Shown: piece after piece, positions 47,706-56,962 of the stretch
How positions within the stretch are numbered: the stretch's first letter is position 1
Layout of the letters: each line of letters opens with the position of its first letter
Assembly: GCA_013420905.1 (NCBI GenBank)
Contig: JAAXNY010000013.1
Span: forward strand, 558,001 to 622,000
Source: Collybia mongolica
Lineage: Eukaryota; Basidiomycota; Agaricomycetes; Agaricales; Clitocybaceae
Direction: 5' to 3'
DNA: 64,000 bases
Notes under the pieces: generated by a model
The model's input: the letters and a program-made list of their open reading frames with translations, nothing else
Database searches by the model: none
What the model was told of the DNA's origin: nothing
Program-made: the position numbers and the translations under genes

Positions 47706-47872
47706 CACCGGTGTGTCCTTTTGAGAGCCAAAACTGCTGCATGGCCTGGCTTCTCTCTCAGCAGGAAGATTTTACAAATCAGGAATCAATGCTGGAGACC
47801 TTTATCAAGAATTCAGGCCATGAGTGCCTTTTCTTGCCAAAGTTTCACTGCGAGCTGAATCCCATTGAAATG

Positions 47873-47920
47873 GTGAGTCAAGTCTGTTGATTTTCTACTG
47901 TGCTAACAAACCATTCTAAG
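47873..47920 (+). other. Intron in the X1 transposase
   Basis: GTGAGT donor, GCTAAC branch site and CTAAG acceptor; 48 bp. Splicing joins HCELNPIEM to YWGWCKYRYRE and removes a stop. Confidence 0.75.
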
Positions 47921-48262
47921 TACTGGGGATGGTGCAAATACCGGTATAGGGAGCACCCTAAAAACAATTTTGCAGAGGCTAAGACCCGTGCACTGGAAGC
48001 CTTGGATGCATGCCCAGCAGAAGTCATTTGGAAATTTATTAATTGGTCATGGAGATTTATTGATGCTTACAAAAAAGGCTTGACTGGCAAAGCTGCAGCA
48101 TGGGTTGTACAGAAGCAGAAGTCCCACAGAGCAGTATCTGAGAGATATTTCTATTTTTAGCATATCTGATAAGTTCTTGATTAGGATGCAAGACTAGAAA
48201 TAAATGGTTAAATGTTGAATGATTGATATACATTTCAATACTGTGGAAACTTGTTTCTATTA

Positions 48263-49165
48263 TTACAAGTTCTTTATCAACCCAGGTTTTGGGCAAAAAT
48301 TTGATTGATTGATTGATTCATTCATTCATTCATAATCCAACACTGCAGGAAAATATTTCCATAATGGGATTTTTCTTCTCTTCTGGCTTTTTACAGCATT
48401 TCTCCACAAATACAAAGTATTGTGACATAATTTGCATGTATTTGAGATGCTTACATAATGCTTTTGATGATGCCATCAAAATTATGCATATCTAATATTT
48501 CAAAGTGTCATGTTCAAAATTTTATTTTGTGTTTTTCTCCATAACCAGTAAAGCTATTAACTTTGTTTTTACTGTATATATTTGGAATGTACAAACATGG
48601 CTCTACAATTTCCTTGTTGAGCATATTTTCCCACAGTCTATTTTGAGCAAAATATTAGAAATGTCCAGATTCAGCTAGTTTTGAAGGTCTGTTATGTCAG
48701 GGGTGAACAAACATCTTATAACAACAATGACCCTTACCAAATATGACCCTTGTAGGAAATTACACTAAACATTGGAACAACTACTACTATATTTACCTGA
48801 AATACAAATAAGGTTGATTTTTCTATTTATTGACACATGTCACATGATCTATTCCACCACATAAGTATACCAAATACATGACAACAATCTGAATGCTTAT
48901 TTAGTGTCTATGATCCTGGGAAAAGTTCTGATGGTTTTTGTGTTTGCTCCATAACCAGGCAAGCTATGGCATTGGGTTTTGTGCACAGGCATTGCTTGTT
49001 TACTTGGTAACATTTTCCCATGGTCACATGACCTCCATAAACTATCATCTACATTGTTTCTAGTCATGTACAACTTCCTGAATGTGGAATGGACTTATTT
49101 CTCCTAAGAAAAGAAATAAAGAATGAGTACCTGCCACACAGTGTGTTGGCCCACTCCATCCAAGT
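48263..49165 (+). mobile_element. Repeat D copy c, inside X1
   Basis: It starts TTACAAGTTCTTTATC, lacking the hairpin by loss of one ACGAGTTCTTTA direct repeat, and ends CATCCAAG. It lies within a longer segment, 48144-49371, shared with X2 (52098-53241), so D was already in the common ancestor of X1 and X2. Confidence 0.65.
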
Positions 49166-49370
49166 AGGCATTTGGATCAATATTACTTCCTTAGTGATTT
49201 AACTATTTGGTATATTCTTTGTTTATTAATTGTCTTGAAATTTAAACAATTAGTTTAAGTTTCACAATTGGGTAGTCCAATCTATAAACAGGTATATTGG
49301 ATAAATACTGTGGGTGTACCAGAAGTCTATATCAGCCTACTAGAGCTGTGCAAATAGTACAGGGGTAAAG

Positions 49371-49969
49371 TTCTGTACTTTACACTGAGCCACATGTCCT
49401 TGTGGACTCCGCATGGACTGCACAGACTCCACACGGACTGCATGCACATGTCTGCATGGACTCTGCATGGACTTGCATGGACTCCATGTGGACTCCACAC
49501 AGTCCATGTGGACTTACTCAATTTCTTTTACTATTATAATACTTGCTAATCAGATTGATAATAAAAATGATATATTAATAATGAAGACTACATGATTGTA
49601 AGTAAGTACTTAATCTAGTATGGGTGGGGGCCCCCACTGCCCCTGCCATCCTCATTGCCATTGTTGCCATTGCTTTTGGCACCAGGTGGTGCAGGATGCA
49701 CCCCCACAGCATCGTCAGTGGCCTGGGTAGTGGTGGCAGTGGCACTGGCATGGTCCAGTGCAGGCCATTTTTCTGGCTCTTGTCCCTGTTGTTCTTAGTC
49801 ATTGTTGTCTTCATTGTCCTCATGGTGGTGGTCATTGGCTTTGTCCTTGTTCTTGTTGCTGTCCTTCGTTGTCATCATCACACCATTGTTGGTACGGCTG
49901 TTGCTGCTGCTGTTGCTGTCATGGCTGCAGGCCTTGTCATCACAGTTGCTGCTGCTGCTGTCTTCATGG

Positions 49970-50010
<41 letters not shown>

Positions 50011-50817
50011 GCCTTTGGCGGCCATGTCCTTCTCGTCTTGGGTTCCTGAAGTGGGAGGGGACATGTTGTGTGGTGAGCGTGTAGATGAGCAGCATGTGGG
50101 ACTCACTTCCCTTTGCCCCTCGGGGCGCCCTTTCCTTGTTGTCCCCTTGTTCTGTGTCTGTTTCTATCCTTCACCCCACACCATCTCATGCATCATCATG
50201 TTGGCATCGGTTGGCATTCGGTGTGTTGGCATTGGCGGCTTGGGTGCATTGGCGTTGGCAGTTTGGCAGGTGTCATTGATGTGGTTGAAGAGAACCAACG
50301 AAGATGTGGCAACGGTAATGTGACCATTGCACGGGCTTTGTAGTCATGTGACCTAAATATGTTGACTTGGGGCCAGTGTAGCCTGTAGCTAGGAATGTCC
50401 ATCTTGCCCAATGGTTATGAATGCCAAACATATTACATAATGTTTGTGCATGTACATGTTCGAACCTAGTTGGTTGCAAGTTTTTCAGCACCATTATGTT
50501 ATGTTATTAATAACAAATAGTATATATAATTTGAGTAAATAAAAATTATATTAGTAATCTGATTAGTAATTGACTGGCTGTGCAGATTCTGCAAGCTGTC
50601 CGTCCATGCTTGTCTGTGTGTCCACATAGAATTACATGGATTGATGCAGACTCAGTGCGGACATGGATTGTTGTCTGGCTGATGGTCCTGCCAAATGAGT
50701 CTGTGTGTCCATGCGGAGTCCACATGGGTTATGTGGCTTAGTGTAAAGACCTCCATATATTGTAGCTCAGTGTAAGATCCCCAGAGAAGCTACTGAGTTG
50801 GTTGTGTATTTGGAATA
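49371..50817. repeat. Low-complexity segment of X1 bounded by inverted CTTTACACTGAGCCACAT copies
   Basis: The motif CTTTACACTGAGCCACAT at 49377 is mirrored by ATGTGGCTTAGTGTAAAG at about 50732-50749, suggesting a small inserted element (hAT-like termini, unproven). Inside are tandem TGGACTCC/GCATGGACT motifs at 49395-49515 and a TTG microsatellite. Minus-strand ORFs with poly-Asn are products of this microsatellite. A short tail, CCCCAGAGAAGCTACTGAG (about 50780), recurs in X2 at 54254. Confidence 0.4.
49969..50010. repeat. TTG trinucleotide microsatellite
   Basis: About fourteen uninterrupted TTG units. They produce long poly-Val, poly-Leu, poly-Cys or poly-Asn ORFs in the different frames. 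Confidence 0.95.
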
Positions 50818-51168
50818 TTACGAGTCCTTATGTTTACATAAGTAACTCGTTCATCATCCTGGGTTTGCGGGGAAAATTCAGCGTACCCAACAAGATCCAG
50901 TGTTGTTTTTCCCACGGTTAGTAAGTTTGAAGTGTTCCAAGATTTCATTAGAACATGATCAGTAAACATTTTGAAGTACATCAGTAAGACTTTGTAGTCG
51001 TGGAAATATTTTTCTAACTGTGGGAATCAAAATTAGCCGACGCGCGGATTTCGAGCAAAAAAGGCAACTGCTAACATAAGCTGCATTTAATATTATAATT
51101 TCGAGTTAATTGGTGTTTTTCTTGGGATATCTCAAGAATTAATTAAAAACTGTCCACTGCATAATCAT

Positions 51169-51224
51169 GCTTATGTTTGTCAACTACGCTGTTAGAGCTA
51201 ACAGCGTAGTTGACAAACATAAGC
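51169..51224. repeat. Perfect 27-bp inverted repeat with 2-nt spacer in X2
   Basis: The arms pair without mismatch around GTCAACTACGCTGTTAG and CTAACAGCGTAGTTGAC, and extend about five more bases with one mismatch. The counterpart in X1 (43690-43745) differs in both arms by a pairing-preserving change (GCCAAC/GTTGGC against GTCAAC/GTTGAC). Confidence 0.9.
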
Positions 51225-52216
51225 ACGATTACAAGACACTTATTCCGCTTTGGGTCAAACTTTTCCCACAATACAAAACATTGCATATCTCAACAATGAC
51301 AAGACCTATGGATGTAATTTATATTGCTACTACTAGATATGGTGAGGGGCTACCCAATGTAGATATTTGTATGTATTTGTATTTGTTTGTACACCTTCAA
51401 ACATCATGATCAAAAGCAGCTCTCTCACTACAAGCATGTTACAAATGATCAAGTTTGTGTACAAGTTTGCCACACAGCTAGCCAAACAAACAATACCATC
51501 AAAGTTCCCACAATATAAATCATTGCATATCTCAACAACAACAAGGCCTATGGATGTAATTTAAATTGCTAGTGTTAGATATGGTGAAGTAGTACCTTGT
51601 GTATATGTTTGTAAGTGTTTGAATTTGTTTTTATTTTTCTAAACCTTATCAACAACAAATTTCTTGCTACATATTGTACATGAATACTGTCTGTATATCA
51701 TTTCACCACACATCTGGCCAAACAAACAATATTAATGAGGTCCCCACATTATAGATGATGCATATCTCAGCAAATACTAGGCTAACAGAGACAATTGAAA
51801 TTGCTACTACTCCTAGACCTATGGAGGGGGTACACCAGGAAATGTATATTTATATTGTTTGTACCTTTCCAAATTTGATTATAATCTCTTGTTATATCTA
51901 TTTTAATATCACATTTATATATTACTTGGCCATAAGCATAGCCAAACAAGTCAATGTGGATGCTCCTGGAATCTATAATGCTCAATATCTTGACAATGGC
52001 TAGCTATATGAGTATGGTTAAATATAGTATGTGATAATACAACCAAAAAACACTTAACAGGCATATGTACATTTGTTTGAAGTTTGTCTTTGATGATGAT
52101 ATTTCTATTTTTAGCATATTTGATAAGTTCTTGATTAGGATGCAAGACTAGAAATAAATTGTTGAATGTTGAATGGTTGATATACATTTCAATACTGTGG
52201 GAACTTGTTTCTAATA

Positions 52217-53037
52217 TTATGAGTTCTTTATCAACCCAGGTTTCAGGCAACAAGTTGATTGATTGATTGATTGATTCATCATATTTCAACACTGCAGGAA
52301 AATATTTCCATAATGGGATTTTTCTTCTCTTATGGCTTTTTACAGCATTTCTCCACAAATACAAAGTATTGTGACATAATTTGCATGTATTTGGGATGAT
52401 TACATAATGCTTTTGATGATGCCATCAAAATTATGCATATCTAATATTTCAAAGCATTGTGTTTCAAAATTTATTTTGTGTTTTTCTCCATAACCAGTAA
52501 AGCTGTTAACTTTGTTTTTATATATTTGGAATGTACAAACATGGCTCTACAATTTCCTTGTTAAGCATATTTTTGCCATGGACAACAATGACCCTTACCA
52601 AACATGACCCTTGTGGGAAATTACACTACACATTGGAATAATCAACAACTACTACTATACTTACCTGAAATACAAATAAGATTGAATTCTCTATTTATTG
52701 ACACATGTCACATGATCTATTCCACCACATAAGTATACCAAATACATGACAACAATCTGAACACTTATTTAGTGTCCATGATCCTAGGAAAAGTTAGTTC
52801 TGATGGTTTTTGTCTTTTCTCCATAAACAGACAAGCTATGGCATTGGGTTTTGTGCACAGGCATTGCTTGTTTACTTGGTAACATTTTCCCATGGTCACA
52901 TGACCTCTATAAACTATCATCTACATTGTTTCTAGTCATTTACAACTTCCTAAATGTGGAATGGACTTATTTCTCCTAAGAAAAGAAATAAAGAACAAGT
53001 ACCTGCCACACAGTGTGTTGGCCCACTCCACCCAAGT
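52217..53037 (+). mobile_element. Repeat D copy d, inside X2
   Basis: Same ends as copy c (GAGTTCTTTATC to CACCCAAG), with an internal deletion of about 100 bp after TTGCCATGG relative to the other copies. Confidence 0.6.
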
Positions 53038-53241
53038 AGGCATTTGGATCAATATTACTTCCTTAGTGATTTGACTATTTGGTATATTCTTTATTTATTA
53101 ATTATCTTAAAATTTGAACAATTAGTTTAAGTTTCAATTGGGTAGTCCAATCTATAAATAAGTATTTTGGATAAAGACTGTGGGTGTACCAGAAGTCTAT
53201 ATCAGCCTACCAGAGCTGTGCAAATAGTACAGGGGTAAAGT

Positions 53242-54253
53242 ATTAGTAAGAAGTAAACTAATATTTGTGAAAGGAATAAGAACATATCACAAGGTAGATA
53301 GAATTACACCAAGGTAGTCTCAAGGTGTACAGCAGCATATAGGTGCATATACAATAGAACAAGGTACATATATCTGAGCAACTAGATGTGGGGCACATAT
53401 GCACTCACCTTTTACACATCTGGTTTGGGCACAGGGGTGATTGGCACTACTTGGTCTAGACAGTACATCCATGGGTGCACACCCATCCACCAGGTGATGG
53501 TTCTACCATATGGAATACACCACTGCACCACCTATGTCCACCATGCTATCTGCTCACTAGCAGATGTGGGCAGGCAGTCACTGGTAATGTGGCAGGTGCC
53601 TCTGTAGTTCTTGCTGCAGCTCTTATTGTTGTGGTTTTGCAGTTGTTATTTTCATTGAGAGGGGTGGGTATGAGAGAGGGTGGTGGTATCCATGGCAGTG
53701 GGACCTGGCATTGTATTTGGCAGTATTGTGCACAATCATGTGGCAGGGAGGTGATGGGAGAGGCAGCTGGGGATGTAGTGGTGGAGGTTGACAACAAGGC
53801 TGACAGGTGATGTAGCACCTATCAACAATATTCAGCCATTGCCAGTAATGGCCAAGGGTAGACAGCAGGGGCCATTATAAAAACAGGCACCTTGGACTGA
53901 CAAGCTCATATTATGAAATGGTTAATCTGTATGCTTTATGCATATGACATGTAACCTTGAGGCCTTGTATTTGACTCTCCAAAATATTGCATTTTAGTGC
54001 ATTAAATAAGCAATGGTAACTATAATTAAGTAAGCAATCTGGACAGTCTGCATGGACTTCATGAGGAGTTGTTCCAAGCTGGGTCTGAGCATCCAAGTAA
54101 TAGTGTGGATTTATGGACTTAACTTTGACTTGGCTCAGATGCAGACTGTCAATTAAGCAGAGCTCCCTGCCAAACAGGGTCTGAGTCAGTCTGCAGACAC
54201 CTGCATTTGTCTGTGTGGTCTGTGTGGCTCATGTGGCTCAGTGTAAAGTCCCC
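53242..54253. other. X2-specific segment without recognised gene
   Basis: The short ORFs at 53386-53818 on both strands overlap and match nothing known. The end carries CATGTGGCTCAGTGTAAAG, the terminus seen near 50732 in X1. Confidence 0.4.
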
Positions 54254-54737
54254 AGAGAAGCTACTGAGTTGGTTGTATATTTGGAATATACAAATATGGA
54301 TCTACATTTTCAATTAAGTTAATTTTTTTCACACAGTCCATCTCTGAGAGTCTGAGTCCCCACTTTACCAGCTGACTTGTTTTTAAGGAAAATGCCTAGA
54401 TATATATTGTTATCTTTTATTGGTGGATATTTGTATAGGATCTATAAACACCAACTTCTATTGGCAAGTCATATGCAGTTGCTTATATCATACACCATGG
54501 ATATGGGTGAAGTTGTAAGGGGATCACTTGTTTGTCCACATATAGCCATCAGAATCACTATTGCTGTTTGCATAGACTCACTGTTATACCTATTATTCTG
54601 ACACACACTGCTTTAACCCCTTGACAGATAGTAGTTTACTCTGGACTAACATATCACAGATATATTGTTGCATCATTAGAGTTACTGATATCAGATTCTG
54701 TTGTTATTTGAGACATAGGCACAATGTACTATATATA

Positions 54738-54772
54738 AGGTGCCCCTTCCTCTCCATGGAAGGGCACCTTTG
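54738..54772. repeat. Short hairpin in an X2-specific insert
   Basis: AAGGTGCCCC and GGGCACCTT pair around CTCTCCATGG. They lie at the end of about 120 bp present in X2 but absent from X1, where ATATCACA joins directly to TGCAATAGACTT (about 62505-62523). Confidence 0.5.
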
Positions 54773-54959
54773 CAATAGACTTGGGCTGGGTTCTCTACTC
54801 ATAGTCAAGCCTCTAGTGCTCTATGCTCATCCCTTCCCTGCATGGTTGTTCATACTGTGTATACTGCTCCCTGTCTGAGCCTCTTGGCAACATGACCCCA
54901 TACAGAAATGCAACAAGTATTTGGCAAGCTCAAATGTGTGGTTATATTACATCTTCATG

Positions 54960-55115
54960 TTGGGCATCCATCAGGCCTTCCATGTTGTCAAGCTACTCCC
55001 TGTACCCTACAATCTAATTCTAGTACAATGCCTGACAAGTGTTCCAGAACCAAACTTATCAACAACAAAAAGTAATATAAAGTTGAAGAGATTCTGGATA
55101 GCTAGTTCTATTGCA
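54960..55115 (+). pseudogene. Captured gypsy integrase C-terminal fragment in X2
   Basis: It encodes IHQAFHVVKLLPVPYN, LTSVPEPN and KLKRFWIASS, clearly related to the G2 integrase tail (IHPVFHVVKLLPAPHNP, MVPEPT, YEVKEIINSQ) on the other strand at about 2430-2580. X1 has the same fragment at about 62702-62855. It is short and frame-damaged, so it is sequence captured by the X ancestor, not a gene. Confidence 0.6.
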
Positions 55116-55273
55116 ACAACCTGGTTCTAGAAATATAAAGAAAAGTTAATCAAAAAAAAAACATAAGGACTCGTATCTGCCAGTAATGGCCCTCTACCTC
55201 AAGTACAAATATGGATCTATATTTTCAAGTTTGTTAATTTTTTCACACAGTCCATCTCTGAGAGTCTGAGTCC

Positions 55274-55746
55274 TGTTACAAATTCCCTACTCATGTGCCC
55301 TTATCATTTCATTTCTTACATACTACTGATTACCAGATACTTATCGACCCTTATCTTTCAAAGACCCATATATGCATTTCCTTTCCCATGCTTAATCATC
55401 TTTTGTATTATGCTTACTCATTCTCATTTTAGCTTACTCATTCCTTTATCTATAATGAATAGCGTAAACCATGCTTATCGGACTCTTACATATATATACA
55501 GATAGTTTAGCTTAGCTAGTTCTTTAGCTTGACCTAGCTGAATCAACCTTATTCATCTACTCTGATCTCTTGACACGAACTCAATCCTACTTGCCTTACA
55601 AAGGGAGTAGTGCATCTTTGATTCAACAATCTGACTTAGCCCTATTGAGGGAGTCATTGGATGTTAGACTTACGAAGTCAACGGTCTATAGTAAACGAAC
55701 GACAAACCAGATTGATCTAAAGGATAAGGCCTAAACAGCCGTAACA
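55274..55746 (+). repeat. CV2 5' LTR
   Basis: TGTTAC...GTAACA termini, a TATA box at about 55490, AGCTTGACCT at 55526-55535 and the matching primer site AGGTCAAGCT at 55748-55757. At the CpG that is ACG in CV1 (CCTTACGAAGG) this LTR reads ACA. Confidence 0.95.
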
Positions 55747-56044
55747 AAGGTCAAGCTGATCAGAATCATCAACCTATTAAGGTTCAGACGCAACGGCACC
55801 ACGATATGGATTAAAACCTGCAAGCAGCAGTGAAAGCAGTAGAAGCAGCAGTAGGCAAAGTGCCTTCAGCAACGAAGACTTCCAAGATGCAGAAGAACAA
55901 CCAAGACTCTCAGTAGTCACACAAACAGTAGAAACGCCCACCACGCCAAAACCAAAGGCAGAAAGTTCCAAAGGAAAGGAACCAGAGAAACCACTGAAAC
56001 CCGAATCACCAGATTCCCCGATACCACCCGACTCAGATGTAGAA

Positions 56045-56962
56045 ATGACAGATGAACGAAAACCCACTGAAATCAAACTTAGTTCACCAAACATCTTTGA
56101 TGGAAACCAAAGAATGACAAAGGACTTCGTCCTTGACTGCAAGATGTACTTGCAAGCAAATGATAGAATTTACGACACAGAATGGAAGAAGATCCTTTAT
56201 GTGCTCTCATACATGAAAGGAGGAACAGCAGGACCATGGAAAAAGTCCTGGTATGGAGAAAATAGTACCCACCCAGGAACCTTTACAGATTTCATAGCAA
56301 CAGTCGAAGAAGCATTCTCTACACCAGATGAAGCAGGGGACACCAGACAAACCCTGAAAACACTGCACATGACAGGAAACATGACAGCAGACAACTACAT
56401 TGTGGAATTCAAATCAGCTGCATCGGAAAGTCAGATCACTGAAAGTGAAGCACTCATTGAGTACTTCATGGAAGGAATACCCCCCTCCTTGATGCAGAAA
56501 ATTTTGACGATGGATAACCCACCTACCACCATCAAGGGTTGGTACCAGAAAGCATCCATATTTGACACCCAGTACAGATGTGCAAAATCAATTGTAGCAC
56601 GAATCAAAGGAAACACAGGAAAGTCAACAGGAGGAAACAATGGAAAAAAATATAATTTCCAATGAAACAACCCCAAATATGTTCCAAACAAAGATCCAAA
56701 TGCAATGGATATAGATTGATTAACCATTCAAGAAAGAGACAAACATATGAAATGAGGACTATGCTTCAAATGCCATAAATTTGGACATCAAGCATTGGAT
56801 CACAAAGCAGGAGGTTCAATTCCTCAAACTCCACAAAAAGAAGAACCGAAATTACCAATGAAAGGCAAAGACGCCTACATGAAAATCAGATCTCTTATGG
56901 CAGAATTAGATGAAGACGAAAAGGAAATTGCCTTAAAGAATATGGAAGACAAGGGTTTCTAA
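56045..56962 (+). pseudogene. gag: CV2 gag
   Basis: Starts at the conserved ATG (MTDERKPTEIKLSSP). The capsid-like domain is open to TGA 56663, with further TGA at 56717 and 56753, each a former CGA. A knuckle with the same terminal His (CFKCHKFGHQALDH) follows. It ends at TAA 56960-56962 on the slippery site G GGT TTC. Confidence 0.85.

Larger units (their letters stand above)
44395..48160 (+). pseudogene. DDE transposase of X1, interrupted
   Basis: The start at 44395 (GCCATGG) gives a basic then acidic N-terminus ending near RRKERKG. An intron of about 65 bp precedes TYQKGPDVMAKSERTQQQHA at about 44844. A helix-turn-helix-like region follows (TQVSLEIARQWHD, ISERTARHWLIKFGW). The catalytic domain has IIQYHDECCFHGND (first Asp), FIFDQSSAH (second Asp) and HCELNPIE (Glu, near 47860). 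The ELNPIE ending is like Tc1/mariner DDE enzymes. Defects are a TGA at 45844 and a 1.2-kb solo LTR after CSP (46489-47705); removing the LTR restores the frame. A 48-bp GT-AG intron at 47873-47920 with a GCTAAC branch site separates NPIEM from YWGWCKYRYRE. The stop is at 48158-48160. Confidence 0.75.
50821..55203 (+). mobile_element. X2: transposase-less relative of X1, inserted in X1
   Basis: The left 778 bp (50818-51595) matches X1 43339-44119. The segment 52098-53241 matches X1 48144-49371. The right end 54254-55203 matches 50780-50817 plus 55204-55273 plus 62206-62940 of X1. The transposase region (X1 44120-48143) is replaced by about 500 bp of unrelated AT-rich sequence. TA lies at both edges (50819-50820 and 55204-55205). 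A perfect 17-nt inverted motif lies at 50819-50835 and 55159-55175. X2 is a non-autonomous derivative that jumped into X1. Confidence 0.7.

Noticed and set aside
48297..48335. Short tandem GATT/CATT repeats (also near 11882, 41274 and 52256) as a possible CRISPR-like array
   Set aside because: They are simple tetranucleotide runs at the same place in each D repeat, with no spacers.
49624..50323. Overlapping ORFs rich in Val, Leu, Cys or Asn
   Set aside because: All frames are open because of the TTG microsatellite; there is no conserved motif and no splice support.
43342..50821. Helitron interpretation of the X ends (hairpin near one end)
   Set aside because: No TC start, no CTRR end, insertion not between A and T, and the encoded enzyme is a DDE transposase, not Rep/helicase.
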